This document shows, one piece after another, positions 1-8,615 of a DNA stretch of 29,995 nt. This DNA comes from SCRT01 sp036379455. Its GTDB lineage: Bacteria; Pseudomonadota; Gammaproteobacteria; Nevskiales; Nevskiaceae. The notes under the pieces were generated by a model. The model searched no databases and was not told the origin of the DNA. It was given only the letters and a program-made list of their open reading frames with translations. Where the stretch lies: assembly GCA_036379455.1 (NCBI GenBank), contig DASVGQ010000021.1, forward strand, positions 1 through 29,995. The letters run 5' to 3'. How positions within the stretch are numbered: position 1 is the stretch's first letter; each line of letters starts with the position of its first letter. Position numbers and translations under genes: made by a program.

Positions 1-72
1 TACCACCAGCACGAGGATGACCGCCACCCCCAGCAGGCGCCGCAGCACCTTTTCCCGCGCGCCCGGCTGCAT
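1..72 (-). CDS. Probable SPOR/DedD-type membrane protein, N-terminal fragment
   Basis: Only the first 24 codons lie in the window; the gene runs off the left edge. The visible part starts MQPGAREKVLRR and continues into a hydrophobic run of Leu, Val, Ile and Ala, as in a cytoplasmic N-tail followed by one membrane anchor. Its ATG (72-70) overlaps the folC stop codon as TGATG, so it is translationally coupled to folC. In Pseudomonas and many other gammaproteobacteria the gene directly after folC encodes a SPOR-domain (DedD-like) cell-division protein with this topology. The assignment rests on position and topology; the SPOR domain itself is not visible. Confidence 0.5.
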   Translation of the reverse strand, partial: MQPGAREKVLRRLLGVAVILVLVV

Positions 73-1343
73 CAACCTGAAACGACGCCCGCGACCGTCT
101 TGAAGGAGCCGCACACCACGATTGTTCCGTTGCCGCCGATGGCCGCGCGCGCGGCGCACAGACCGGCTGCGGGATCCAGAGCCACCTCGGCCCGCAGTCC
201 TCCGATGGCCAGACGCGAAGCCAGCTCACGGCCCGACAGTCCCCGCGGCGCGGGCAGCCCCACCGCGTACACGCGTTCACACAGCCCCAGCAGCTCCCGT
301 GCGACAGCCTCTACCGGCTTGTCACGCATCATGCCGATCACGATCGCCCGCGGCGGTTGTGCTTGTGCGCGCAGCCACGACGCGAGTACCGCCACCGCCT
401 CAGCGTTGTGCGCCACATCGAGAAGCAGATCGCCGCGCCGCTCGAGTCGCCCGGGCAGACGCATGCGCTCCAGACCGGTCTCGATCGCCGCACGCGGCAC
501 CGGGAGCATTTGCTGCAGGGCATCCACGGCTGCCAGCACGCCGGCCGCGTTGCGCAGCTGCATCGTCCCCGGAAGCGCCGGCAGCGGCAGACCGGGCGTT
601 GTTCCGCCGGGGCCGCGCCAGTCCCACCCACCAGCGATCGAATGCGGCGAAAAGTCCCGCCCCAGCAACCGCGCTGCTCGCGCCGTCCGCGCGGCTTCCA
701 GCACGCTGCGCGGCGGGTCCGGATCCACGCACACGGCCACTCTCCCTTCACGGAACACGCCCGCCTGTTCGCGGCCGATGCTCTCCCGCGTCGGGCCAAG
801 CCAGTCCGTGTGGTCCAGCCCGGTCTGGGTGAGGATCGCGGCGTCCGCGTCGACCACGTTCACCGCGTCCAGCCGTCCGCCCAGCCCCACCTCGAGCACC
901 TGCACCTGTACGGCCTCGCGCTGGAACAGCCACAGCGCCGCAAGCGTTCCGAATTCGAAGTATGTCAACGACACGTCGCCGCGAGCCTGCTCGACGGCTG
1001 CAAACGCCCGACACAGCTGCGCGTCGGACACCGGAACATCGTCGATCGCGATGCGTTCGTTGTAGCGCCGCAGATGGGGAGACGTGTAACAACCCACGCG
1101 ATAGCCCGCGGCGCGGTAGACCGCGGCAGCCAGCACCGCGGTCGAACCCTTGCCGTTGGTGCCGGCAACCGTCAGCGTCGGAACCCACGCTTCCAGCAAG
1201 CCGAGGCACGATGCGACGCGTCGCACGCGCTCAAGCCCCAGATCGATACGGCTGGGGTGGAGTCGCTCCTGCCAAGCCAGCCACTGGTCAAGGCTCCAAT
1301 CGTCGCGATCAGCGGCGGCGGCTGGAGTCACGAGATGCGACAT
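72..1343 (-). CDS. folC: Bifunctional dihydrofolate synthase / folylpolyglutamate synthase
   Basis: FolC ligates glutamate to dihydropteroate and then extends the polyglutamate tail of folates in the cytoplasm. The 423-residue protein has the family P-loop TVAGTNGKGST (residues 58-68), the SPHLRRYNERI segment, TYFEFGTLAALW, LEVGLGGRLDA, the Mg-binding LDHTDWLG motif and DVAHN before the C-terminal ligase domain. Length equals that of E. coli FolC. One residue is odd: the motif that reads REKAGIFR in E. coli, whose lysine 188 is the carbamylated active-site lysine, reads REQAGVFR here (Gln 193). DVAHNP also reads DVAHNA. The start ATG at 1343 gives the normal N-terminus. It lies 56 bp downstream of accD, as in Pseudomonas. 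Confidence 0.95.
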   Translation of the reverse strand: MSHLVTPAAAADRDDWSLDQWLAWQERLHPSRIDLGLERVRRVASCLGLLEAWVPTLTVAGTNGKGSTAVLAAAVYRAAGYRVGCYTSPHLRRYNERIAIDDVPVSDAQLCRAFAAVEQARGDVSLTYFEFGTLAALWLFQREAVQVQVLEVGLGGRLDAVNVVDADAAILTQTGLDHTDWLGPTRESIGREQAGVFREGRVAVCVDPDPPRSVLEAARTARAARLLGRDFSPHSIAGGWDWRGPGGTTPGLPLPALPGTMQLRNAAGVLAAVDALQQMLPVPRAAIETGLERMRLPGRLERRGDLLLDVAHNAEAVAVLASWLRAQAQPPRAIVIGMMRDKPVEAVARELLGLCERVYAVGLPAPRGLSGRELASRLAIGGLRAEVALDPAAGLCAARAAIGGNGTIVVCGSFKTVAGVVSG

Positions 1344-1399
1344 GGCGGTGTCTCCACGAGACGAACCCCGGGTTTCCGAACGATGACCGCTCAGACGCG

Positions 1400-2272
1400 T
1401 CAGGCGGCTGCCGACGTGGCATCGCGCTGGAGCAGCAGCGCGAGCAGACGATGAATGCGGTCACGCATCTCACGACGGTCGACGATCATGTCGATGGCGC
1501 CTTTCTCCAGCAGGAACTCCGATCGCTGGAAGCCTTCCGGCAGCTTTTGATGCACGGTCTGCTCGATGACCCGCGGTCCGGCGAAGCCGATGAGCGCGTT
1601 GGGTTCGGCAATGTGGATATCGCCCAGCATCGCGAGGCTCGCCGATACGCCGCCCATCGTCGGATGGGCGAGCACCGAAATGTAGGGCAGCCCGCGCTCC
1701 GCGAGCTTTGCCAGCGCCGCGCTGGTCTTCGCCATCTGCATCAGCGAAAACAGCGACTCCTGCATGCGCGCGCCGCCACTCGCGGAAAAACAGATCATCG
1801 ACGAACCCTGTTCCAGCGCCACATCGACGCCGCGTACGAACTTCTCGCCCACGACGCTGCCCATCGAACCGCCCATGAAACCGAACTCGAAGGCGGCCGC
1901 GACCACCGGAAGGCCGTGCAGACGCCCGCTCAGGACGACCAAGGCGTCGTCCTCATCCGTGTCACGACGAGCCTCGTCGAGGCGATCGGTGTACTTGCGG
2001 CTGTCCTTGAAGTGCAGCGGATCGACCGCGCGGATGCCGCGGCCGATTTCCACGCGATCCTCTTCATCGAGGAAGTGCTCAAGTCGTTTCCGCGCGCCGA
2101 TCACGCGATGGTCCCCGCACTTCGGGCACACCTCCAGCGTGCGCTCCAGCTCCGCCCGATACAGCACCGACCCGCAGTTCCGGCACTTGCTCCACAAGCC
2201 CTCCGGAATATTCTTGTGGTGGATGCCCTCGGTCAGCAGGCGTGACCCCGAGATCTTGTCGAGCCAGCTCAT
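1400..2272 (-). CDS. accD: Acetyl-CoA carboxylase carboxyltransferase subunit beta
   Basis: This is the beta subunit of the carboxyltransferase that, with AccA, moves the carboxyl group from carboxybiotin to acetyl-CoA, making malonyl-CoA for fatty-acid synthesis. The 290-residue protein starts MSWLDKI and carries the N-terminal zinc ribbon with cysteines at 30, 33, 49 and 52 (CRNC and CPKC). The crotonase-like core follows, with FMGGSMGSVVGEK, FSASGGARMQES and PTMGGVSASLAMLGD. Size and motifs are those of a normal enzyme. It precedes folC in the same direction. A possible promoter in the gap upstream has a -10-like TAGAAT (minus strand, 2287-2282), but this lies only about 9 bp from the ATG. 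Confidence 0.96.
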   Translation of the reverse strand: MSWLDKISGSRLLTEGIHHKNIPEGLWSKCRNCGSVLYRAELERTLEVCPKCGDHRVIGARKRLEHFLDEEDRVEIGRGIRAVDPLHFKDSRKYTDRLDEARRDTDEDDALVVLSGRLHGLPVVAAAFEFGFMGGSMGSVVGEKFVRGVDVALEQGSSMICFSASGGARMQESLFSLMQMAKTSAALAKLAERGLPYISVLAHPTMGGVSASLAMLGDIHIAEPNALIGFAGPRVIEQTVHQKLPEGFQRSEFLLEKGAIDMIVDRREMRDRIHRLLALLLQRDATSAAA

Positions 2273-2479
2273 CGTGGCGTCATTCTATCGAATCCGCCAC
2301 GCGCGAAGATCACGCGCACCCGTGCGGAAGGACATGCCGCGCAGCGGCGCGTCGAACCCGTCCAGCATGTAGGGAGATCCGCCGCCGGCAACTCGCAGGA
2401 CTCCCCGCACCGCCGGAACACGCGCCGGCCCCCGATGTCAGGCGAGGAGCCACCGCTGGCGTTCGTGCGGTCCCCGCTA
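2273..2479. other. Non-coding gap where trpF is normally found
   Basis: These 207 bp between the truA stop and the accD start contain no frame with recognisable protein similarity. The short open frames crossing it are Arg/Ala/Gly-rich GC-driven readings with no motif. In Pseudomonas this slot holds trpF, and in many betaproteobacteria trpF-trpB-trpA. The gap holds only small GC-rich inverted repeats, for example GCCGC/GCGGC at 2336-2348 with a 3-base loop, and the -10-like hexamer noted under accD. Confidence 0.6.
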
Positions 2480-3256
2480 TCACGGAAGCCACGGCTCGGG
2501 CAACGCGGGGAGGCCCCACGTCGACGCGTACTCAGGGCCCACGAAGTACAGCCCATCGGGCGCTGCGGTCGGTCCCGCCTGTCGCCGGTCACCGCCTCGC
2601 AGAACGGCGGATAGCCACGCGGCGGGTCGGCGCCCGCGGCCTACCTCCACAAGGCTGCCCACGATGTTGCGCACCATGTGCTGCAGGAACGCGTTGGCGC
2701 GGATGTCGGTGACCACGAACGCACCCTGTCGCCACACCTTCACTTCGAATACGCAGCGCATCGGCGTGCGTGACTGGCATTCCGCTGCCCGGAACGCGGA
2801 GAAATCCTGTTCGCCGCGCAGGACCTGGGCCGCCTCGTGCATCGCATCGACGTCCAGCGGCCAGGTGACCCACGTTGCCCGGCCCGCGAGCAGCCCGGCG
2901 CGGGCCGCATCATTCCAGATCAGGTAACGATAGCGACGCGCCTGCGCGGAGAAGCGTGCGTCGAAGGCCTCCGGCACCGCCTGCGCCCAGCTCAGGCTGA
3001 CCGCGTCCGGCAGATTGCTGTTCGTGCCGAGCACCCAGGCGCGCGGGCTGCGCCGCGCGTCCGTGTCAAAGCTCGCGATCTGCGCGAACGCATGCACGCC
3101 ACTGTCGGTCCGTCCGGCACAATGCACCTGAACCGCCTTGCCGGCCACCGCGGACAGCGCCGATTCGAGCGCCGCCTGCACGCTGGGACGGTCCGGCTGG
3201 CGCTGCCAGCCGGCGTAGCCGCGCCCCTCGTACTGTACGCACACCGCCCAGCGCAT
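2480..3256 (-). CDS. truA: tRNA pseudouridine(38-40) synthase
   Basis: TruA isomerises uridines 38, 39 and 40 in the anticodon stem of many tRNAs. The 258-residue protein has the family start MRWAVCVQYEGRGYAGWQRQ and the catalytic motif AGRTDSGVHA with the nucleophilic aspartate at residue 51. Later motifs include RYRYLIWN, the F-A-E-C-Q-S-R-T-P segment near the centre, and FLQHMVRNIVGSL. Nothing is missing. It follows fimV by 39 bp in the same direction, the conserved gammaproteobacterial order. Confidence 0.96.
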   Translation of the reverse strand: MRWAVCVQYEGRGYAGWQRQPDRPSVQAALESALSAVAGKAVQVHCAGRTDSGVHAFAQIASFDTDARRSPRAWVLGTNSNLPDAVSLSWAQAVPEAFDARFSAQARRYRYLIWNDAARAGLLAGRATWVTWPLDVDAMHEAAQVLRGEQDFSAFRAAECQSRTPMRCVFEVKVWRQGAFVVTDIRANAFLQHMVRNIVGSLVEVGRGRRPAAWLSAVLRGGDRRQAGPTAAPDGLYFVGPEYASTWGLPALPEPWLP

Positions 3257-3295
3257 CGGGCCGCGATCATCCGGTCTGACGCGAGGGCTTCGAGA

Positions 3296-6169
3296 TCAGG
3301 ATTGGCCGGCGACCGACTGCAAAACCTGCTCCGCGGCGGCCTTGTCCGCGGCGGTTCCGTGGTCCAGGACCTCCTGAAGCACTTCGCGTGCGCCCTCTCC
3401 GTCGCCCATCGTCGCGTAGACGCGGGCGAGCTCGAGCTTGCTGGCGTAGGCTGAAGCGTCGTCGTGTCCGTCGACCGCGACGTCTGCTGACGCCGCCCGT
3501 GGACCGGCGGCGGTCGGCGCATCCGTCGCCGGGCGGGTGCCGGCACCGCTAGCGCTACGCACCCCGGCCGTCTCTTCGTCGCCGAGATTGAACGGGAGCG
3601 GACCAAGGTCCAGCTTTCCAGCATCCTCGCCGCCCTGCGGGACCGCATCGGCACCTGCCGGTGCGTCAAAGCCGGTGACGTCGAAGATGTCCGAGACGCG
3701 GTCGTCGCCCGTGGGTCCATCGATCATGCGTTTCGGCCCATCTGGATTCGCTACGGCTGCAGCCGCGGCATGCTGCTCCACTGGGGGAGCGCCCGCTTCC
3801 CCGGCGTCGAACTCGATGACGTTTTCATCACGCGCGGCGGGCGTTGCCGCGTCCACTGCCGCACCCGACGCCACCGCAGACTGTCCGGGGGTGAGCGGCT
3901 GCTCTTGAAAGGCCAACGGATCGGCTTCTTTTACAGCCGCCGCGTCCAAGACTTCGCGTACCGGCGCTGAAGCAGGTGACTCCGGATCGGGTGCCAGGCT
4001 CCGAGGCGGCTGCTCGCCAGCTTCCGGCGCCTCGGTCGGGATCGCCCACTCCGGGGTATCCATCGTCGGCACGTCGGTGTCGGTGGGCGGAGGAACGCCT
4101 TGGAAAAGGCTGGAATCCGGGCACAACCGCCGCCCCTTGGCCGCCAGCTTCCGCCACGCGGCGTCGTCCACCGAACCGCGCAGCGCACCGGCAGCACCCT
4201 CGAATTCGCCGGCGTTGCCCGCCGAGAAGCAGGCATCGGCCAGCCGCAGCTTCAGGTCCGGCCGGTCCGGATGTTGCGCGATCGCCTGCTTGAGCAGTGG
4301 AATCGCCGCGTCGTAGAGCCCGTAAGCCAGATGAAACTCGGCGTCAGCCAGGGCGTCCTTGGAGTCGTCCTCGTTGCCCGGCAAGACCTGCGCAACGGAG
4401 GGCGCTGCTTCCGGCACAGGCATGTTCGCCTCGGCGGCCACGTCATCCACATGCGCAGCGACGGCTGCAGAAGCCGCATCCACGGCGATCGGCGTCGCCA
4501 CCGCCTCGCCCGACGTCGCTTCCACTGCCAGCGTCGTCGCCTCGTTCCTCGTCGCCGGCGCTTCAGCGGCATCACCCTTGCCGCGACGCATCCGACGCCC
4601 GTGCTTCTGCGGGCCATCGCTCGGCGTCTCCGGGTCCGCGGCACCATCGCCCCTTTTCCGCTTCCGGTTGCGGACGACGAGCGCCCCCAGCAGGAGCAGC
4701 AGGATGACGATCGCCGCAACCAGGCGCCAGTCGATCGGCAATGACGACGCTGCGGGCGCCTTCGGGATGGCGTGGGCAGGATTCTTCCGTACCGGCCTCG
4801 CTGGCTTCTGTGCCTGGGATGCGGCAGCAACCTCGCTACCGTTCCCGTTGTTGGCCGCCGCGGATGCCGCTGCGGGTGCGGCCGCACTGTGCGCTGCGGC
4901 GGGCGACGCCGCCGCGGACGCCGTCGACGCGCTGCCCACGCCGACGCTGGCAGCGGTGGACGTCGCCGCGGCCGGCTGCCCGCCAGAGGTTGCCGGCGCT
5001 GCCGCGCCGCCCGTCGCAGCGGACTCGCCTTCAGCCGTAGCCGCGACTCCGTCGTGCGCCCCGGTGCCTTCAGCGCCAACGAGAGCGCCGAGGTTCTCCG
5101 CCGGAGCGCTGTGACCCGCCTCCGGTGGCGCGGTCTGCGCGACGCCGGGTTTTGGCTCGACGACGGCAGACTTGGATTCCGTGGCCATGACCTCCCGCGC
5201 CGGGTGGCGCTCGGTCGGCGTGGCACGATGCAGGGTGGATCCGGCGCGCGGCAACACGGACTCACCGACGGCCGCACGCAGCCGCGTGACACGCTCCGCC
5301 GCTGCGGCAACCGAGACTTCACGCATCTGTTCAGCGGTGGGAATGCGCAGCCTGCTGCCCTTGATCAGGCCGTCGAAGCGACCGTGGCTGAAGGCTCGAG
5401 GGTTCGCGTCGTAGATCGACAGCAGCACCTGATCCATCGTGATGGAAGGATCAGGCCGCACCTGCTCGCCAATGCTCCACAGCGTCTGGCCGGGCGCCAC
5501 CGGGCCGTAATGACCACCCGCATATGCTTTCTGCGCAGCGCCCGCCGACCCGCTTTGGCGAGGCGCCGCGTGCACCGGCGGTCGGGCAACAGGCACAGCT
5601 GCCGCACGACCAGCATCCGCGCGCGCTTCACGGCCCGCGGTACGCGGCACTGACGGCTCCACCGGCACCGCTTGCGCGACGCCCGAGTGCGGGATCGGCG
5701 CGGCCGAAGCGGTTGGCGCACCGGACGCCACGGCGGTGGACGTTCCCGCCCCGTGATAGTCCGGCGGATTGAGCAGTACCGTGTACTGGCGCAGCAGTGT
5801 GCCGCCGTTCCAGTTCACGCTGACGAGGAAATTGACGAAGGGATCGCGGATCGGCTGCGAGCTGCTGACCAGGACTTCGGCACCGCCGCCGTCGAGCTTC
5901 TGCACCTTGAAGTGCAGCATCGACACGGCGCTCGTCGAGATCACGCCGGCCTGGCGAAACGCGGCCGGATCTGCCAAAGACACCGTCAGTCCATCCAGGT
6001 CGGAGGGCGAATCCACGCGCAACGGGATGACCGCCGAGAATTGCTGACCCAGGCCCGACTTCACCTGAATGGCGCCGAGCCCGAGGGCAGCCGCCTGCAG
6101 CGAGAAAAGCAGCGCGGCCATAGTCGCGATGACTCCGGCCACGCCGACCATCCATCCTGGTTTACGCAT
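3296..6169 (-). CDS. fimV: FimV-like polar hub protein with LysM domain and C-terminal TPR
   Basis: FimV is an inner-membrane, peptidoglycan-binding hub needed in Pseudomonas for type IV pilus assembly, twitching and polar localisation. This 957-residue version has a signal peptide (residues 1-28, MRKPGWMVGV then a hydrophobic run), the FimV N-terminal domain (about 29-138, ending YTVLLNPPDY), a LysM domain at about 221-277 (PGQTLWSIGEQV to GSRLRIP), and a long Ala/Ser/Thr/Pro-rich linker. A single transmembrane helix follows at about 481-499, then an Arg/Lys stop-transfer stretch, an acidic cytoplasmic region with TPR-like helices (DAEFHLAYGLYDAAIPLL), and the conserved C-terminal TPR (SKLELARVYATMGD). 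Two adjacent ATGs (6172, 6169) are possible; 6169 sits 5 bp from AGGGG. The frame stays open 125 codons further upstream, but that part overlaps usg and lacks protein character. Confidence 0.92.
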   Translation of the reverse strand: MRKPGWMVGVAGVIATMAALLFSLQAAALGLGAIQVKSGLGQQFSAVIPLRVDSPSDLDGLTVSLADPAAFRQAGVISTSAVSMLHFKVQKLDGGGAEVLVSSSQPIRDPFVNFLVSVNWNGGTLLRQYTVLLNPPDYHGAGTSTAVASGAPTASAAPIPHSGVAQAVPVEPSVPRTAGREARADAGRAAAVPVARPPVHAAPRQSGSAGAAQKAYAGGHYGPVAPGQTLWSIGEQVRPDPSITMDQVLLSIYDANPRAFSHGRFDGLIKGSRLRIPTAEQMREVSVAAAAERVTRLRAAVGESVLPRAGSTLHRATPTERHPAREVMATESKSAVVEPKPGVAQTAPPEAGHSAPAENLGALVGAEGTGAHDGVAATAEGESAATGGAAAPATSGGQPAAATSTAASVGVGSASTASAAASPAAAHSAAAPAAASAAANNGNGSEVAAASQAQKPARPVRKNPAHAIPKAPAASSLPIDWRLVAAIVILLLLLGALVVRNRKRKRGDGAADPETPSDGPQKHGRRMRRGKGDAAEAPATRNEATTLAVEATSGEAVATPIAVDAASAAVAAHVDDVAAEANMPVPEAAPSVAQVLPGNEDDSKDALADAEFHLAYGLYDAAIPLLKQAIAQHPDRPDLKLRLADACFSAGNAGEFEGAAGALRGSVDDAAWRKLAAKGRRLCPDSSLFQGVPPPTDTDVPTMDTPEWAIPTEAPEAGEQPPRSLAPDPESPASAPVREVLDAAAVKEADPLAFQEQPLTPGQSAVASGAAVDAATPAARDENVIEFDAGEAGAPPVEQHAAAAAVANPDGPKRMIDGPTGDDRVSDIFDVTGFDAPAGADAVPQGGEDAGKLDLGPLPFNLGDEETAGVRSASGAGTRPATDAPTAAGPRAASADVAVDGHDDASAYASKLELARVYATMGDGEGAREVLQEVLDHGTAADKAAAEQVLQSVAGQS

Positions 6170-6248
6170 CATCGCCCCTTTCCCCCCGCAAATCGCCGTA
6201 ACGATATTGTGCCTTAGGTTTCCAACGCAAGTCCCATTGCACATGGGC

Positions 6249-6277
6249 GTTTTAACGTTCCACTCACGTCGCGTCAA
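6249..6277 (-). promoter_or_regulatory. Candidate sigma-70 promoter of fimV
   Basis: On the minus strand a -35 box TTGACG (6277-6272) is followed after exactly 17 bp by TAAAAC (6254-6249), which matches the -10 consensus at four of six positions. It lies about 80 bp upstream of the fimV start, in the most AT-rich stretch of the neighbourhood and just after the usg stop codon. The predicted 5' untranslated region includes a small hairpin, CCCAT/ATGGG at 6233-6247 with a 5-base loop. Inferred from sequence only. Confidence 0.5.
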
Positions 6278-6287
6278 AGATAACGTG

Positions 6288-7340
6288 TCACCCCTGCCGC
6301 CCCATACCGAGCAGGTGTCGCAGAATCCCCACCTGTTCAGCCGCCGATCCACAGCGGATCGCGTCTCCGGTGGTGCCCAGCGACAGCTTGCCGCCCGCGC
6401 GCGGAGCTTCGAGCCACTGCAGGCGCAAGCTTGTCCCGTCCGCCGCCGACGACACATGCAAGCCCGAGTCCACCTCGGACGCCGACCCTTCGACACCGAC
6501 ATCCACGCCGCCGGTGGACGCAAGCGCGTCACGCACGCCGACGGCATCGACGCTCTCCTCCAGCTCGAGATCGAAGGCCAGCGTGCAGTCGTAGAAGACA
6601 GGGATCACCAGCTCGGTGACACGGACATCCAGCTCCGTTTGGCCCAGAAGTTCCACCAGCTGCCGCGCCAACGTGGCGATCTCGTCGTCTCCGTTCGTCG
6701 CGGCAGCGGCAAGCGTGGTGACCCCGAACGCACGCACGACGCCGCGAGGCTCGGCGTGCGGATGCGTGTGCTCCAGCCCGTGCCCGTTCAAGGCGTGCGC
6801 GGACTCGCGCGCGAGGCGTTCCACCCCCGCCTTGCCGCTGCGCGCCGCCGGATGACAGACCAAGAGGTTCACGCGCCGCAGGCCGAACCGCTGCTGCAGC
6901 GGCACGAGCACCCGCAGCGCCTGCACGACGGCATGGCCGGGCGTCATCACGACCTCCCCGGGCAAGGAAGTCAGCCGCTCCAGCGCTTCCGGGTTGACGC
7001 CGATGACCACCGTCAGCGCGTGCGGATCTGCGCGGAAAAGCCCGCTGGCGTCAACGATCAGGCACCCCGCGGAGCGTGCAATCGGCAGGCAGCGCGCGGC
7101 CGTGGCGCGGTCGACCGACGAAAGCACGACGCCGGCGTGCGCGTATTCGAAGGCCATGGCGTCCTCGACGACGAGGCGCGCGTCGCCGTAATCCACCGGT
7201 TCCCCGACGGCGGCTCCCACGTCCAGCGCGTGGACGTGCGGGAAGGGCTCGCCGCCGGCCGCAAGCAGGCGCAGTACCTCTTCGCCCACGAGATCGCCAG
7301 CGCCGAGTACGGCAACACCGCGTTGGAAGGTCGCGCTCAC
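6288..7340 (-). CDS. usg: Usg: non-catalytic aspartate-semialdehyde dehydrogenase paralogue
   Basis: The protein (350 residues from the chosen start) has the fold signature of aspartate-semialdehyde dehydrogenase: an N-terminal Rossmann motif (VAVLGAGDLVGEEVLRLL), an AGCLIVDASGLFR segment and CHPAARSGKAG in the dimerisation domain. The position of the catalytic cysteine, which in true Asd reads GGNCTTS or PNCST, reads MTPGHAVVQ, so the active-site thiol is absent. This fits the Usg family found beside asd in Pseudomonas and enterobacteria, whose biochemical role is unknown. I chose the GTG at 7340 because AGGGG lies 4 bp upstream; another in-frame GTG at 7388 would add 16 residues but has a weaker ribosome-binding site. 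It lies between asd and fimV. Confidence 0.85.
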   Translation of the reverse strand: MSATFQRGVAVLGAGDLVGEEVLRLLAAGGEPFPHVHALDVGAAVGEPVDYGDARLVVEDAMAFEYAHAGVVLSSVDRATAARCLPIARSAGCLIVDASGLFRADPHALTVVIGVNPEALERLTSLPGEVVMTPGHAVVQALRVLVPLQQRFGLRRVNLLVCHPAARSGKAGVERLARESAHALNGHGLEHTHPHAEPRGVVRAFGVTTLAAAATNGDDEIATLARQLVELLGQTELDVRVTELVIPVFYDCTLAFDLELEESVDAVGVRDALASTGGVDVGVEGSASEVDSGLHVSSAADGTSLRLQWLEAPRAGGKLSLGTTGDAIRCGSAAEQVGILRHLLGMGRQG

Positions 7341-7436
7341 CGAGCCCCTGGGTGCAACCAGACGCAGCGGGCAATCGCCGCCCTGCACCGACGCGGTTCC
7401 ACCAGCGCCGGCGGCATCCGCAAGCTCACCGGCGTA

Positions 7437-8561
7437 TCACAGGAGTTCGGCACCCAGCAGGATCCGCAGCGTGCGCCGCAGTGGCTCGGCCGATCCCCAC
7501 AGCAGCTGGTCACCGACCGCGAAGGCGCCGAGGTACAGCGGGCCGAGGTTCAGCTTGCGCAGCCGGCCGGTGTGTATCTTCAATGTGCCCGTCACCGCCA
7601 TCGGCGTCAGATCGCGGATGGAATCGTCCCGCGTATCCGGGACCACGTGCGACCACGCGTGATAACCGGCGACCATCTCCTCGATCTGCGCCAAGGGCAC
7701 ATCCCGCTTCAGCTTGACGGTCATCGCCAGCGCGTGACAGCGCATCGAGCCGACGCGCACGCATATCCCGTCGATCGGCACCGGATGCGAGGAGCGGCCG
7801 AAGATCTTGTTGGCCTCGACCTGCGACTTCCACTCCTCGCGCGACTGGTGGTTGTCGAGCTGCGTGTCGATATAGGGAATCACCGAGCCCGCCAACGGCA
7901 CTTCGAAGTTCGCCACCGGAAAGCTCGCCGCCTGCTGCACGCGCGTCACGTGCCGGTCGATATCCAGAATCGATGCCGCAGGATCCGCCAGTTCACCGTC
8001 CGCCGCCTTCGCCAGCACGCCCATCTGCTGCAGCAGCTCGCGCATGTTCTTCGCGCCTGCGCCGCTCGCCGCCTGATAGGTCATCGATGTCACCCACTCC
8101 ACCAGATCGGCTTCGAACAGCGCGCCGATCGACATCAGCATGATCGACGTCGTGCAGTTGCCGCCGATGAAATCCTTGCGGCCCGCGGCGATCTCGCGGT
8201 CGATCAGCTTGCGGTTGACCGGGTCGAGCACGAGCACGGCGTCGTCACGCATCCGGAATGCGCTGGCGGCGTCGATCCAGTAGCCCTGCCAACCCGCCGC
8301 GCGCAGCTTCGGCTGCACGTCCTTGCTGTAGTCACCGCCCTGCGTGGCAATGATGAAATCCATCGTGCGCAGCGCGTCGATGTCGTACGCATCGCCCAGC
8401 GGACGTGACGCCACGCCCTGGACGGCGGGGCCGTCGCCACCCGCGTTCGAGGTGCTGAAGAACCACGGATCGATCAGCGCAAAATCATCCGCGGCGCGCA
8501 TGCGCTCCATGAGCACCGACCCGACCATCCCTCGCCAGCCCACGAACCCGACCTTCTTCAT
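7437..8561 (-). CDS. asd: Aspartate-semialdehyde dehydrogenase
   Basis: Asd reduces aspartyl-4-phosphate to aspartate semialdehyde with NADPH, the branch point to lysine/diaminopimelate, methionine, threonine and isoleucine. The 374-residue protein begins MKKVGFVGWRGMVGSVLMERM, the NADP-binding start typical of gammaproteobacterial enzymes. The catalytic cysteine is residue 136 in GGNCTTSIML, and the catalytic histidine follows in GSMRCHALAMTV. The start at 8561 is preceded by AGAAGGA; 16 further in-frame codons upstream have no family counterpart. It is followed by usg and preceded by leuB, 54 bp away. Confidence 0.96.
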   Translation of the reverse strand: MKKVGFVGWRGMVGSVLMERMRAADDFALIDPWFFSTSNAGGDGPAVQGVASRPLGDAYDIDALRTMDFIIATQGGDYSKDVQPKLRAAGWQGYWIDAASAFRMRDDAVLVLDPVNRKLIDREIAAGRKDFIGGNCTTSIMLMSIGALFEADLVEWVTSMTYQAASGAGAKNMRELLQQMGVLAKAADGELADPAASILDIDRHVTRVQQAASFPVANFEVPLAGSVIPYIDTQLDNHQSREEWKSQVEANKIFGRSSHPVPIDGICVRVGSMRCHALAMTVKLKRDVPLAQIEEMVAGYHAWSHVVPDTRDDSIRDLTPMAVTGTLKIHTGRLRKLNLGPLYLGAFAVGDQLLWGSAEPLRRTLRILLGAELL

Positions 8562-8615
8562 CGTCCTTCTCGATTCATCCATTCCCGATCCCACAATGCC
8601 CGACCGCAACGCCGC

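Noticed and set aside
4860..5130. Repeats in the Ala/Ser/Pro-rich part of fimV
   Set aside because: They are low-complexity coding sequence of the flexible linker typical of FimV, not a DNA repeat array or CRISPR.
6170..6547. N-terminal extension of FimV by about 125 residues
   Set aside because: The extension lies inside usg and lacks a signal peptide, while the internal ATG pair has a good ribosome-binding site and begins a proper signal sequence.
6069..8408. 779-codon open frame on the plus strand
   Set aside because: It is antisense to fimV, usg and asd. Its translation is rich in Arg, His, Gln and Ala with no domain motif, as expected opposite GC-rich genes.
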